Shown here: piece after piece, positions 54,039-62,622 of the stretch
Layout: each line of letters starts with the position of its first letter
Position numbering within the stretch: position 1 is the stretch's first letter
NCBI GenBank assembly: GCA_014803435.1
Contig: JACYFD010000004.1
Coordinates: 535,095-599,094 of the forward strand
DNA length: 64,000 nt
Source of the DNA: Cellulosimicrobium terreum
GTDB lineage: Bacteria > Actinomycetota > Actinomycetes > Actinomycetales > Cellulomonadaceae
Direction: 5' to 3'
Translations under genes and position numbers: made by a program
Notes under the pieces: model-generated
Seen by the model: the letters and a program-made list of their open reading frames with translations, nothing else
What the model was told of the DNA's origin: nothing
Database searches by the model: none

Positions 54039-55361
54039 TCAGAACACCCACGAGCACACGGGTGCGACGGGCCAGGTGAACGCGGCGCTCGCGCGGGCGA
54101 GCGCACCCGGCGTGTGCTCCGTGACGAGCCCGGCCGCCGCGAGCTCGGCGAGCGTCACGCCCCCCAGGTAGGCGGCGCCGAGCTCGCGCACGTCGAGGGA
54201 CAGGTCGGCCGCGTCGTCGGTCCGCGCCGCCTCGGCGGGTCGGAACGCCTCGGCGTGCACCCGCCAGTGCCCCGCGTTGTCGCCGAGCCGGTCGTCGGTC
54301 ACGTGCACGACGACGTCCACGTCGGCCGCGTACCGGCGCGCGGCGAGCGCGGCCGCCACGTCCACGACACGCACCCACAGGTTGTCCGCGATCCGCGGGG
54401 ACGCGGACCGCGGGTCCACGAGGAGGTGCGTGACGACGTCGTCCACGGGAAGCACGAACGGGACGACCTCGTGCGTGAGGTCGAGGTCGGTGAGCACACC
54501 CCACAGGGCGCGCGCCGCCGCCGCGTCGAGCGCGACGACCTCGCCCGTGCGGACGGGACCGCGCGGCCCGGTCACGTCCCAGGTCAGGGTGCGGTGGAAG
54601 CGGGCGTAGCCGCGCGGCTCGCCGTCGAGCTCGACGATCGCGATGCGCGTGGGCTCGCGGTCCTTGCGGAACGCCTTCGCGTCGTCCCAGAGCACCGCCT
54701 GGAGCTCCGGCGTCTCGCGGGTGGCCCAGCCGGGCCGGTTGACGGTCCCCAGGCCGGTGGGGTCGGCGCCGGCCCGCTCGTGCAGCCGCGCGACGAGGTC
54801 GCCGTGGCGGGCCCGGTCGGCGCGCTCGATCCGGACCGTGTGCCGCTCGGCTCCCGGGACGTCCCGCAGCGCGGCGCCGCGAGGGATCGTGAGGCGCAGG
54901 TCGTCGGCTGCCCGCCCGTAGCCGAAGCGCCCGTAGATCGCGGCCTCGGCGGCGAACAGCGCGGACAGCGGCTCGCCGCGCTCGCGGCAGCGGGCGAGGT
55001 GCTCGTCGATCATCGCCGTGAGCAGGCCGCGACGACGGTGGCCCGGGTGGACCGCCACCCACGTCAGGCCGGCGACCGGGGCCGTGCCGCCCGGGACGGG
55101 GAAGCGCGAGAACGGGTAGGACGCGCGCAGCGCCACGAGCTCGCGCAGGACGGGCACCGCCCCGTCGGCGGGCTCGGCGACGGGGTCGGGCCGCTCGTGC
55201 ACGACGCCGCGCACACGTGACCACGTCAGCGAGAGCGGTCCGGCGAGGTACTCGTCCACCTCGATCTCCGAGGGGAAGACGGTGGTGTCGAGGTCGAGCA
55301 CGTCACGCCGGTCGTCCGGGCCGAGGTCCGTCGCCGCATATCCGTCGGGCAGGTGGCTCAT
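54039..55361 (-). CDS. Eis-like GNAT N-acetyltransferase
   Basis: A 440-residue protein with the three-part Eis fold: N-terminal GNAT with the acetyl-CoA motif WVAVHPGHRRRGLLTAMIDEHL, a second GNAT-like domain (DGEPRGYARFHRTL) and a C-terminal SCP2-like domain ending in the Phe carboxylate (CSWVF), which acts as catalytic base in Eis enzymes. Mycobacterial Eis acetylates aminoglycosides and protein lysines; the substrate here is unknown. ATG with GAGGA 8 nt upstream. Confidence 0.9.
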   Translation of the reverse strand: MSHLPDGYAATDLGPDDRRDVLDLDTTVFPSEIEVDEYLAGPLSLTWSRVRGVVHERPDPVAEPADGAVPVLRELVALRASYPFSRFPVPGGTAPVAGLTWVAVHPGHRRRGLLTAMIDEHLARCRERGEPLSALFAAEAAIYGRFGYGRAADDLRLTIPRGAALRDVPGAERHTVRIERADRARHGDLVARLHERAGADPTGLGTVNRPGWATRETPELQAVLWDDAKAFRKDREPTRIAIVELDGEPRGYARFHRTLTWDVTGPRGPVRTGEVVALDAAAARALWGVLTDLDLTHEVVPFVLPVDDVVTHLLVDPRSASPRIADNLWVRVVDVAAALAARRYAADVDVVVHVTDDRLGDNAGHWRVHAEAFRPAEAARTDDAADLSLDVRELGAAYLGGVTLAELAAAGLVTEHTPGALARASAAFTWPVAPVCSWVF

Positions 55362-55487
55362 GGTCCGATCCTCGCCGTCCGGGCCGCGCGGCGCCAGGAG
55401 AATCTGTCCGAGGACTGCCCCCGGCCCGCGCGTCCCCGCGTGGCAGGATGGGCGCCCGACGCCCGAGCCGAAGAACCCGGAGACCGC

Positions 55488-56045
55488 ATGTCGCACCCTC
55501 CACAGGATCCGGACCCGTACCAGCCGCAGGGCTACCCCCAGCCGCAGCCCGGCTACCCCCAGCCCGGTTACCCGCCGCAGCAGCCCGGCTACCCGCCGCA
55601 GCAGCCCGGCTACCCGCCGCAGCAGCCCGGCTACCCGCCGCCCGGGTACGGGCCGCCGTTCGCACCACCGGCCACGGGCGCGCTGTCCTGGGGTCTGGGC
55701 CTGCTCGTGCTGTTCCCGATCCCGTTCGTGGGCTCGCTCGCGGCCGGGATCGCGATGGTCGTGGCGTCCCGCGCCCAGGTCTCGCAGGGACCCCTCGCGC
55801 GTGTCAACGCGACGCGCGCCGGAAACTGGGGACTGACGTACCTGCTCGGCACCGTCCTGCTCGTGGGCGCCCACTTCGTGATCCTGGCCTCGCTGCAGGA
55901 CATCGACGGGTTCTTCCCCTTCGGGATCATCCTGTGCACGTGGCTGCTGCTGACCGTCGTCCACCTGGTGCTGACCGTCGTCGGGCTCGTGCAGGCCAAC
56001 GGCCGGCGCGAGGTCCGGGTCGGCGGCATCCCGTTCTACCGATGA
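55488..56045 (+). CDS. Pro/Gln/Tyr-rich membrane protein (DUF4870-like)
   Basis: A 185-residue membrane protein. The first 60 residues are repeats of YPPQQPG, then three or four transmembrane helices (LSWGLGLLVLFPIPFVGSL, WGLTYLLGTVLLVGAHFVIL, FGIILCTWLLLTVVHLVLTV) and a short tail ending in GIPFYR. This matches DUF4870-type proteins of unknown function. The stop overlaps the alkyltransferase-like gene (ATGA), so the two are co-expressed. Confidence 0.85.
   Translation: MSHPPQDPDPYQPQGYPQPQPGYPQPGYPPQQPGYPPQQPGYPPQQPGYPPPGYGPPFAPPATGALSWGLGLLVLFPIPFVGSLAAGIAMVVASRAQVSQGPLARVNATRAGNWGLTYLLGTVLLVGAHFVILASLQDIDGFFPFGIILCTWLLLTVVHLVLTVVGLVQANGRREVRVGGIPFYR
55569..55631 (+). repeat. Three 21-bp repeats encoding YPPQQPG
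   Basis: Three near-identical 21-bp units (tacccgccgcagcagcccgg plus one base) encode tandem YPPQQPG heptapeptides in the DUF4870-like protein; the unit preserves frame. Confidence 0.9.
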
Positions 56046-56422
56046 GCGGACCCGGCGCGGCGGGCCCGGGGCCCGAGGCGCAGCCCTCCCCGGCCGCCGA
56101 GTACGCCGCGACGGTGCTGGCGCTCGTGCGGCAGGTCCCGGCCGGTCGGGCGATGACGTACGGGCTGGTGGCCGAGGTCGTCGCGGAGTCGCTGCACCGC
56201 GGGGGACCACGTCAGGTGGGTCAGGTCCTGGCCGGCTCGTCGGGCGTGGACGACGACGGCGCGCCCGTCCCGTGGTGGCGCATCGTCAACGCGGCGGGCG
56301 CGCCGCCGGTCCATCACCGGGACGCGGCTCTGACCGAGCTGCGGGCCGAGGGCTGCCCGCTGGTGCGGGACGGGACACGCGTGGACCTGCGCCGCGCGGT
56401 GTGGTTCCCCGAGCAGGGCTGA
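56042..56422 (+). CDS. Alkyltransferase-like protein (ATL, MGMT-like)
   Basis: A 126-residue protein with the DNA-binding fold of O6-alkylguanine-DNA alkyltransferase. The active-site PCHR is replaced by PWWR (in VPWWRIVNAAGAPP), so the acceptor Cys is absent. Such ATL proteins bind alkylated bases and hand them to nucleotide excision repair. RAMTYGLVAEVV supplies the recognition helix region. ATG overlaps the preceding stop by 4 nt. Confidence 0.9.
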   Translation: MSGPGAAGPGPEAQPSPAAEYAATVLALVRQVPAGRAMTYGLVAEVVAESLHRGGPRQVGQVLAGSSGVDDDGAPVPWWRIVNAAGAPPVHHRDAALTELRAEGCPLVRDGTRVDLRRAVWFPEQG

Positions 56423-56440
56423 GCCGGACCGTGCAGGGCG

Positions 56441-57505
56441 TCAGCCGGTGACCGTCGCCGGCGACGGTGCCGTGCCGAGGATGCCGGCGAGCGTGGTGAC
56501 CGCCGTCGCGTCGCCCTGGACGAGCAGGGTCGTGACGGCGGTCTCCTGCCAGGCGCGCACGTCGCGCGCGATCTTGTCGGCCGGGCCGACGAGCGCGACG
56601 TCCTCGACCATCTCGGTCGGCACGGCGGCCACGGCGAGGTCCTTGCGGCCCGCGAGGTAGTGCGCCTGGATCTCGTCGCAGGCCTCGGAGTAGCCGAGGC
56701 GGTCGAGCGCGTCACGGTGGAAGTTGGCGCCCTTGGCGCCCATGCCGCCGACGTAGAGGGCGAGGAACGGGCGGACCTTGTCGGCCGCACGCTCGACGTG
56801 CTCGTCGACGACCACCGGCACGGTCGCGCTGACCTCGAAGTCCGCGACGGCGGAGCGCTGCGGCGCGCGGCGGGCGAAACCGTCCGCGAGGAGCTCGCGG
56901 AACGAGTCGTCCATGCGCGGTGAGTAGAACAGCGGCAGCCAGCCGTCCGCGATCTCGCCTGCCAGGGCGATGTTCTTGGGCCCTTCCGCCGCGAGATGGA
57001 TCGGCAGGTCGGCGCGCAGCGGGTGCACCGTGGACCGCAACGACTTGCCGAGGCCCGTACCGACGCCGTCGGGCAGGGGGAGCGGGTAGTGGGGGCCGTC
57101 GCTGGTCACGGGCGCCTCACGGGCGAGGACCTGGCGGACGACGTCGAGATACTCGCGCGTGCGGGCGAGCGGGCGGGCGTACGGCTGGCCGTACCAGCCC
57201 TCCACGACCTGCGGTCCGGAGACGCCGAGGCCGAGGACGAAGCGCCCGCCGGACAGGTGGTCCATGGTGAGCGCGGCCATCGCGGTGGCGGTCGGTGTGC
57301 GGGCCGAGATCTGCGCGACGGCGGTGCCGAGACGGATCCTGGACGTGCGCGAGCCCCACCAGGCGAGGGGTGAGAAGGCGTCGGAGCCGTAGGCCTCCGC
57401 GGTCCAGACGGAGTCGACCCCGAGCCGGTCGGCCGCGACGACGGCCTCCTGGACGCCGGGGGGCGGGCCTGCGGACCAGTAGCCGGTGTGGATGCCAAGG
57501 CGCAT
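56441..57505 (-). CDS. LLM-class (luciferase-like) flavin/F420 oxidoreductase
   Basis: A 354-residue TIM-barrel protein of the luciferase-like monooxygenase superfamily. Typical features: MRLGIHTGYW at the start, LGVDSVWTAEAYGSDAF, RIRLGTAVAQISARTPTATAMAALTMDHLSGGRFVLGLGVSGP and LPIHLAAEGPKNIALAGEIADGW. These resemble F420-dependent family members of actinobacteria. Substrate unknown. A leader with marked inverted repeats precedes it. It lies downstream of cysE on the same strand. Confidence 0.9.
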   Translation of the reverse strand: MRLGIHTGYWSAGPPPGVQEAVVAADRLGVDSVWTAEAYGSDAFSPLAWWGSRTSRIRLGTAVAQISARTPTATAMAALTMDHLSGGRFVLGLGVSGPQVVEGWYGQPYARPLARTREYLDVVRQVLAREAPVTSDGPHYPLPLPDGVGTGLGKSLRSTVHPLRADLPIHLAAEGPKNIALAGEIADGWLPLFYSPRMDDSFRELLADGFARRAPQRSAVADFEVSATVPVVVDEHVERAADKVRPFLALYVGGMGAKGANFHRDALDRLGYSEACDEIQAHYLAGRKDLAVAAVPTEMVEDVALVGPADKIARDVRAWQETAVTTLLVQGDATAVTTLAGILGTAPSPATVTG

Positions 57506-57560
57506 GGGTGCTCCTCGTCGTCGAGGGTGGGATGCCCGTCCGGTGCGGGTCGAGAAGGGA

Positions 57561-57619
57561 CGGTACCCGAGCCGCGTCGCGGGCAGGGGGATATCCGAGA
57601 CGCGAGGTCTCGGGTACCG
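57561..57619 (-). promoter_or_regulatory. Structured leader RNA candidate upstream of LLM gene
   Basis: The 11-base arms CGGTACCCGAG and CTCGGGTACCG flank an internal hairpin (CCGAGAC-N5-GTCTCGG) and CCGCGACGCGG. The internal hairpin and the full outer stem share bases, so they are mutually exclusive, or a three-way junction may form with a shorter 7-bp outer stem. Lies about 56-115 nt upstream of the LLM ATG. Confidence 0.5.
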
Positions 57620-57627
57620 CCGGAACT

Positions 57628-57633
57628 AGGGTA
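57628..57633 (-). promoter_or_regulatory. Candidate -10 (TACCCT) for LLM gene
   Basis: On the minus strand TACCCT would start transcription about 115 nt before the LLM ATG, just ahead of the inverted repeats. No good -35 was identified. Confidence 0.4.
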
Positions 57634-57672
57634 GCCGACCCGCCGGGGTGCTGGTGACGGCGTGCGGCACGC

Positions 57673-58305
57673 TCAGATGACGTACTCGATGAGCAGCGAC
57701 GGGTCCTCGACGGTCTCGTCCGCCCGCGGCTTGCGGGGGGTCCGGACGTGTGCGGGCACACCGACGGCGACAGCACCCGCCGGCACGTCCTTGACGACGA
57801 CCGCGTTGGCGCCGATCTGCGCGTCGTCGCCGATCCAGACCGGGCCGAGGATCTTCGCGCCCGCGCCGACCACGACCCGGTCCCCGAGGGTGGGGTGGCG
57901 CTTGCCGCGCTTCATGGAGCGCCCGCCGAGGGTCGACGTGTGGAACAGCACGACGTCGTCACCGACGACCGCGGTCTCCCCGACGACGACACCCATGCCG
58001 TGGTCGATGAACAGCCGTCGCCCGATCCGCGCACCGGGATGGATCTCGACCCCGGTGAACGCCCGGGCCGCCTGGGAGACGAGCCGTGCCGGCAGGCGGA
58101 GCACCGGCTCGCGCCACATGCGGTGCGCGAGCCGGTGCGCCCACACGGCGTGCAGACCGGGATAGGCGAGCGCCACCTCGAGCCGGCCGCGCGCCGCGGG
58201 GTCGCGGCGACGGGCGGCCTCGAGGTCCTCGGCGAGGACGCTCAGGAAGCGGCGCAGCCGGGAACCAGGCCCCGGTGCGCCGCTCCGCGAGGGAAGGATC
58301 GACAC
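57673..58305 (-). CDS. cysE: Serine O-acetyltransferase
   Basis: A 210-residue enzyme that makes O-acetylserine from serine and acetyl-CoA for cysteine synthesis. A helical N-terminus precedes the left-handed beta helix with hexapeptide repeats ([62 protein letters not shown]). It ends in Ile, the residue CysE inserts into the CysK active site in the cysteine synthase complex. GTG start 1 bp after the cysK stop, so cysK and cysE form an operon. Confidence 0.95.
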   Translation of the reverse strand: MSILPSRSGAPGPGSRLRRFLSVLAEDLEAARRRDPAARGRLEVALAYPGLHAVWAHRLAHRMWREPVLRLPARLVSQAARAFTGVEIHPGARIGRRLFIDHGMGVVVGETAVVGDDVVLFHTSTLGGRSMKRGKRHPTLGDRVVVGAGAKILGPVWIGDDAQIGANAVVVKDVPAGAVAVGVPAHVRTPRKPRADETVEDPSLLIEYVI

Positions 58306-58306
58306 G

Positions 58307-59242
58307 TCAGTCCAGCAGGTCGGCGTAGAGGATCGACGACAGGTAGCGCTCGCCGAACGACGGGATGATCGCGACGATGAGCTTGCCCGCGTTCTCGGGG
58401 CGCTTCGCGAGCTCGAGCGCGGCGTAGATCGCCGCACCGGACGAGATGCCGACGAGCAGCCCCTCCTCCTTCGCCGCGCGGCGCGCGTACTCGACGGCCG
58501 TCTCGGCGTTGACGTCGATGACCTCGTCGTAGACGGACGTGTCGAGGATCTCCGGCACGAAGTTCGCGCCGATCCCCTGGATCTTGTGCGGTCCGGGGGC
58601 GCCGCCGTTGAGGATCGCGGACTCCTCGGGCTCGACCGCGACGATCTGCACGCCGGGCTTGCGCTCCTTGAGGACCTGACCCACGCCGGTGATGGTGCCT
58701 CCGGTGCCGATGCCGGCGACGACGATGTCCACCTGGCCGTCGGTGTCGGCCCAGATCTCCTCGGCCGTCGTGCGACGGTGGATCTCCGGGTTCGCCTCGT
58801 TCGCGAACTGGCGGGCGAGGATGGCGCCCTCGCGCTCGGCGACGACCTCGTCCGCCTTGTTCACCGCACCCTTCATCCCCTCGGAGCCCGGGGTGAGGAT
58901 GAGCTCGGCGCCGAAGGCGCGCAGCAGCGCGCGCCGCTCCTTGGACATCGTCTCGGGCATGGTGAGCACGATGTCGTAGCCGCGGGCCGCTCCGACCATC
59001 GCCAGCGCGATGCCGGTGTTGCCGGACGTGGCCTCGACGATCGTGCCGCCGGGCTTCAGCTCGCCCGACGCCTCGGCCGCGTCGATGATCGCGACGCCGA
59101 TGCGGTCCTTGACCGAGTTGGCGGGGTTGTAGAACTCGAGCTTGCCCACGACGGTGGCGTCGACGCCCTCGGTGAGCTTGTTGAGGCGGACGAGAGGGGT
59201 GTTGCCGACGAGCTGGGTGACGTCGTCGTAGATGCGTGCCAT
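58307..59242 (-). CDS. cysK: Cysteine synthase A (O-acetylserine sulfhydrylase)
   Basis: A 311-residue PLP enzyme joining O-acetylserine and sulfide to cysteine. The PLP lysine is Lys45 in PANSVKDR, the substrate loop TSGNTG and the phosphate-binding GTGGTITG are present, and the length is standard. ATG with AGAGGA upstream. The promoter lies about 340 bp away, and the intervening leader carries a cysteine-rich short ORF and an inverted repeat, suggesting cysteine-responsive control. Confidence 0.97.
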   Translation of the reverse strand: MARIYDDVTQLVGNTPLVRLNKLTEGVDATVVGKLEFYNPANSVKDRIGVAIIDAAEASGELKPGGTIVEATSGNTGIALAMVGAARGYDIVLTMPETMSKERRALLRAFGAELILTPGSEGMKGAVNKADEVVAEREGAILARQFANEANPEIHRRTTAEEIWADTDGQVDIVVAGIGTGGTITGVGQVLKERKPGVQIVAVEPEESAILNGGAPGPHKIQGIGANFVPEILDTSVYDEVIDVNAETAVEYARRAAKEEGLLVGISSGAAIYAALELAKRPENAGKLIVAIIPSFGERYLSSILYADLLD

Positions 59243-59326
59243 GGGTTCCTCTTCTGTCGACGGCTCGGTCGAGCCGGTGGGTGCGATCACGGACTGTGCG
59301 GGGCTGGCGGTTCGGTGGTGCACGGG

Positions 59327-59373
59327 CTGCCACGGCCAGAGCCGGGTGGGCTGCCTGGTCGGTGCCGTGGCAG
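59327..59373 (-). promoter_or_regulatory. Inverted repeat in the cysK leader (attenuator candidate)
   Basis: CTGCCACGGC and GCCGTGGCAG form a perfect 10-bp stem enclosing 27 nt, between the cysteine-rich upstream ORF and cysK. A second hairpin (CGGCTCG/CGAGCCG, 59257-59272 region) lies immediately before the cysK ribosome site. These could be alternative structures of an attenuation system. Confidence 0.5.
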
Positions 59374-59433
59374 GGGCCGGGGCTCGAGGACGACAGGCTC
59401 GGGTGTGCGCGGTACGGCGCGCTCCGGCGGTCG

Positions 59434-59517
59434 TCAGCGACAGCGGAGACAGCGACAACAGGAGGTCCGCGCGACGGCGCGGTACGACGGCGTGGGATGC
59501 GCGTCGATCGCGGCCAT
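59434..59517 (-). CDS. Cysteine-rich leader peptide (27 aa) upstream of cysK
   Basis: A short ORF with a very strong ribosome site (AGGAGG 9-14 nt before the ATG). The product [19 protein letters not shown] is followed by CCRCLRCR, so four of the last eight residues are Cys. Ribosomes starved for Cys-tRNA would stall at the end of the ORF. Poly-Cys leader ORFs are known to act as cysteine-responsive attenuators of cys genes in mycobacteria; this ORF lies 191 nt upstream of cysK and downstream of a good promoter. It is too short to be called by usual gene finders. Confidence 0.7.
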   Translation of the reverse strand: MAAIDAHPTPSYRAVARTSCCRCLRCR

Positions 59518-59588
59518 TCCTCGCTCCTCCTGGTCGGCGGCACCCGCGGGCGGCCGGCGACGGCCGGGCGACGGGATGCTCGGTACCG

Positions 59589-59618
59589 AGGCTATCGGTC
59601 CTTGTGGTGCGCGGGCAA
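59589..59618 (-). promoter_or_regulatory. Promoter of the cysK-cysE operon
   Basis: On the minus strand TTGCCC (59613-59618) and TAGCCT (59589-59594) are separated by 18 bp. Transcription would start near 59582, giving a 340-nt leader that includes the Cys-rich ORF, the 10-bp inverted repeat and the cysK start. Confidence 0.55.
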
Positions 59619-59642
59619 CGGCGTCCGCAGGGGGAGACGGCG

Positions 59643-59676
59643 ACGGGCGCCCCACCGTTCGTGGTGGGGCGCCCGT
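59643..59676 (-). terminator. Hairpin terminator after tRNA-Gly
   Basis: ACGGGCGCCCCACC and GGTGGGGCGCCCGT form a perfect 14-bp stem 10 bp downstream of the tRNA-Gly 3' end (minus strand); it also separates the tRNA from the cysK promoter. Confidence 0.8.
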
Positions 59677-59685
59677 GCTTCGCGG

Positions 59686-59756
59686 AGCGGGCGACGGGAA
59701 TCGAACCCGCGTAATCAGTTTGGAAGACTGAGGCTCTACCATTGAGCTACGCCCGC
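59686..59756 (-). tRNA. tRNA-Gly (anticodon TCC)
   Basis: The acceptor GCGGGCG pairs with CGCCCGC, D arm GTAGCTCAATGGTAGAGC, anticodon stem CAGT.../ACTG with loop CTTCCAA (anticodon TCC), T arm GGGTTCGATTCCC. 71 nt; CCA not encoded. Decodes GGA. Confidence 0.95.
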
Positions 59757-59921
59757 AAAGGTCGTCGGTGGTTCATCGGTGGGTCGACGTGAGAGACCCG
59801 GACCGAGGCCGTCCACGGCCCGACCTGCGGCCGTAACCTTAGCAAACCGCGCCGGCTACCGGCGCCATCCCGATCGCGGGCAGGACACGGGCGACGGCGT
59901 CCTCACCAGGTGTTCCGCCAG

Positions 59922-59927
59922 TACACT
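59922..59927 (+). promoter_or_regulatory. Candidate -10 (TACACT) for tRNA-Pro
   Basis: TACACT lies 32 bp before the mature tRNA 5' end, giving a short 5' leader of about 25 nt. No clear -35 hexamer. Confidence 0.45.
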
Positions 59928-59958
59928 TGCCGTGCCCGCCCTGCCAGGGGTGGGAGCA

Positions 59959-60032
59959 CGGGGTGTGGCGCAGGTTGGTAGCGCGTCCGCTTTGGGAGCG
60001 GAAGGTCGCAGGTTCGAATCCTGTCACCCCGA
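59959..60032 (+). tRNA. tRNA-Pro (anticodon TGG)
   Basis: The acceptor CGGGGTG pairs with CACCCCG, D arm GCGCAGGTTGGTAGCGC, anticodon stem TCCGC/GCGGA with loop TTTGGGA (anticodon TGG), T arm AGGTTCGAATCCT. 74 nt with discriminator A; CCA not encoded. Followed by a small GACATC/GATGTC hairpin. Confidence 0.95.
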
Positions 60033-60217
60033 CATCTGTGATGTCGCACGACGTCGTCGTGAGCCGGCCTCGGCCGGTGGCGTACCCTTGATGGGTTGCC
60101 CGAACGCCTGCAGCGGCCGCGCGTGCCTCCGACCAGGAGGCACCGGCCCCGTGGCGGGCGCGCAGCTCGTACCGTAGCCGCACGCCGGCCCACCCCGAGC
60201 ATTTGGAGATCATCGAA

Positions 60218-61690
60218 GTGAAGAGCGCCGTCGAGACCCTGGACCCCACCAAGGTCAAGCTGACCGTCGAGGTGGAGTACGACGAGCTCAAGCCGAGCAT
60301 CGAGCACGCCTACAAGCACATCGCGGAGCAGGTGAACATCCCCGGCTTCCGCAAGGGCAAGGTCCCCGCGCGCATCATCGACCAGCGCGTCGGTCGTGCC
60401 GCCGTCCTCGAGCACGCCGTCAACGACGGGCTCTCGGGCTTCTACCGCCAGGCTGTCAGCGAGTCGGGCATCCGCCCGCTCGGCCAGCCCGAGGTCGACG
60501 TCACCGAGGTGCCGATCGACGCCGAGGGCCCGCTGAAGTTCTCCGCCGAGGTCGAGGTCCGCCCCGAGATCACCCTCCCCGAGCTCTCCTCCCTCGCGCT
60601 GACCGTCGAGGCATCCGAGGTCTCCGACGAGGACATCACGGAGCGTCTCGACGCGCTGCGCGAGCGGTTCGGCACGCTCGTGGGCGTCGACCGTCCGGCC
60701 GTCGAGGGTGACTTCGTCGTCCTCGACCTCACCGCCACGATCGACGGCGAGGAGGTCGACTCCGTGTCCGGCGTCAGCTACCAGATCGGCTCGGGCAACA
60801 TGCTCGAAGGTCTCGACGAGGCGCTCACCGGCCTCTCGGCCGAGGAGACGACGACGTTCACCGCGCCGCTCGCCGGCGGCGAGCACGAGGGCAAGGACTC
60901 GCTCGTCACCGTCACGGCGACCACGGTCAAGCAGCGCGACCTGCCCGAGGCGGACGACGACTTCGCGCAGCTCGCCTCCGAGTTCGACACCCTCGAGGAG
61001 CTCACGGTCGACCTGCGCGAGCAGGTCGCCGGGACCAAGACCTCGAACCAGGCGGTCGCCGCTCGCGACGAGCTGCTGAAGGCGCTCAACGAGGCCGTCG
61101 AGATCCCCGTGCCGACGGGCGTCGTCGAGGCCGAGGTGCACCGTCACCTCGAGTCGGAGGGGCGTCTCGAGGACGACGAGCACCGCGCCGAGGTCACCAT
61201 CGAGGCGACGGACGCGATCAAGAACCAGATCCTGCTCGACACGCTCGCCGAGCAGCTCGAGATCAAGGTCGCGCAGAACGAGCTCCTCGAGTACCTCGTC
61301 CAGGCGTCGCGCCAGTACGGGATGGACCCCAACGAGTTCATCCAGTCCCTCGACCAGGGCGGCCAGATCCCCGCGATGGTCGGCGAGGTCGCCCGCTCGA
61401 AGTCGCTCGCGGTCGCGCTCCGCCAGATCGAGGTCAAGGACTCGACGGGCAACGTCGTGGACCTGTCCGAGTTCATCGGCTCGGACGCCGAGGACGCGGC
61501 CGACGCCGCGGCCGCTCTCCCGGAGCTCTCCGAGGAGGACGCCGAGATCGCCGCTGCCGAGGTCGTCACGGAGGAGCTCGCCGAGGAGGCCGTCGCCGAG
61601 GTCGAGGCCGAGGAGGCCGCCGAGGCCGCCGTCGAGGCGCCCGCCAAGAAGAAGGCTCCGAAGAAGTCCACGAAGACCGCGAAGGCCTGA
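60218..61690 (+). CDS. tig: Trigger factor (ribosome-associated chaperone/PPIase)
   Basis: A 490-residue trigger factor. N-terminal ribosome-binding domain with the GFRKGKVP signature, a central FKBP-type PPIase region (about 155-245), and the helical C-terminal arms. An acidic then Lys-rich tail ([16 protein letters not shown]) is typical of actinobacterial Tig. The GTG giving [15 protein letters not shown] was chosen because GGAG lies 10 nt upstream; an earlier in-frame TTG overlaps that site. Lies upstream of clpP1-clpP2-clpX, the conserved proteostasis order. Confidence 0.96.
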   Translation: MKSAVETLDPTKVKLTVEVEYDELKPSIEHAYKHIAEQVNIPGFRKGKVPARIIDQRVGRAAVLEHAVNDGLSGFYRQAVSESGIRPLGQPEVDVTEVPIDAEGPLKFSAEVEVRPEITLPELSSLALTVEASEVSDEDITERLDALRERFGTLVGVDRPAVEGDFVVLDLTATIDGEEVDSVSGVSYQIGSGNMLEGLDEALTGLSAEETTTFTAPLAGGEHEGKDSLVTVTATTVKQRDLPEADDDFAQLASEFDTLEELTVDLREQVAGTKTSNQAVAARDELLKALNEAVEIPVPTGVVEAEVHRHLESEGRLEDDEHRAEVTIEATDAIKNQILLDTLAEQLEIKVAQNELLEYLVQASRQYGMDPNEFIQSLDQGGQIPAMVGEVARSKSLAVALRQIEVKDSTGNVVDLSEFIGSDAEDAADAAAALPELSEEDAEIAAAEVVTEELAEEAVAEVEAEEAAEAAVEAPAKKKAPKKSTKTAKA

Positions 61691-61711
61691 CGCCTCTCGC
61701 ACCGCTCAGCC

Positions 61712-61753
61712 ACGACGGCCCGCACCCTCCCGACGGAGGCTGCGGGCCGTCGT
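61712..61753 (+). terminator. Hairpin terminator after tig
   Basis: ACGACGGCCCGCA and TGCGGGCCGTCGT form a perfect 13-bp stem 21 bp after the tig stop. Confidence 0.8.
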
Positions 61754-61943
61754 CGTGCACCGGCCGGGGCGCGTCGGGCACCGGTGGGTGCGCCCACAGC
61801 GAAACGGCGGCCTATCGGGACGAACGGGCGAGGTCGACCGCGTTAGGGTCACAGCAGCACGGCGGGAGGACCGGCACGACGCCGGCCCGGACCGTCAGGC
61901 AGCGCAGGCGGGAAGTCCCGCGGGAGCGACGAAGGAGATGGAA

Positions 61944-62585
61944 GTGAACGAGCTGTACCTGCCGTCCGACGCGACGGCCCCGGTGGGTCGCACCGAGGGT
62001 CCGGGCCTCGGCCTCAACGACTCCATCTACAACCGGCTCCTCAAGGAGCGCATCATCTGGCTCGGCTCGGAGGTGCGCGACGAGAACGCGAACGCCATCT
62101 GCGCGCAGATGATGCTGCTGGCCGCGGAGGACCCGGGCAAGGACATCTGGCTCTACATCAACTCGCCCGGCGGGTCGATCACGGCCGGCATGGCGATCTA
62201 CGACACCATGCAGTACATCCAGCCGGACGTCGCCACGATCGCCATGGGCATGGCGGCCTCGATGGGGCAGTTCCTGCTCTCGTCCGGGACCAAGGGCAAG
62301 CGGTACGCGACCCCGCACGCGCGGGTCATGATGCACCAGCCGTCCGGCGGCATCGGTGGCACGGCCACCGACGTGCGCATCAACGCCCAGCTGATCATGC
62401 ACATGAAGCGGGTGCTCTCGGAGCTGACGGCGGAGCAGACCGGCCAGTCGCTCGAGCAGATCACCAAGGACAACGACCGGGACAACTGGTTCACCGCCGA
62501 GGAGGCCAAGGAGTACGGCTTCGTGGACCACGTCGTCACGAACGCCTCGTCGGTGACCGGTGGCGGCGGCACCACGGCCTCCTGA
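61944..62585 (+). CDS. clpP1: ATP-dependent Clp protease proteolytic subunit ClpP1
   Basis: A 213-residue ClpP. The catalytic triad is visible: Ser106 in GMAASMGQ, His131 in MMHQPSGG and Asp180 in DNDRDNW. In actinobacteria ClpP1 and ClpP2 form a mixed tetradecamer with ClpX or ClpC. GTG at 61944 is preferred because AAGGAG is 6 nt upstream; the in-frame ATG at 61938 directly abuts that site. A TAGGGT hexamer at 61844 may be the -10. clpP2 follows 37 bp downstream. Confidence 0.95.
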   Translation: MNELYLPSDATAPVGRTEGPGLGLNDSIYNRLLKERIIWLGSEVRDENANAICAQMMLLAAEDPGKDIWLYINSPGGSITAGMAIYDTMQYIQPDVATIAMGMAASMGQFLLSSGTKGKRYATPHARVMMHQPSGGIGGTATDVRINAQLIMHMKRVLSELTAEQTGQSLEQITKDNDRDNWFTAEEAKEYGFVDHVVTNASSVTGGGGTTAS

Positions 62586-62622
62586 CCCGCAGTCGGAACC
62601 AGACTTCACCCGAGGAGAACCC

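Noticed and set aside
59434..59742. 102-residue minus-strand frame crossing tRNA-Gly
   Set aside because: It overlaps a well-formed tRNA and its terminator. Only the last 27 codons, with their own strong ribosome site, are supported, as the Cys-rich leader ORF.
61800..61943. ClgR-type operator upstream of clpP1
   Set aside because: No palindrome resembling the known ClgR box was found in this gap; GCGAA half-sites occur but not in inverted pairs.
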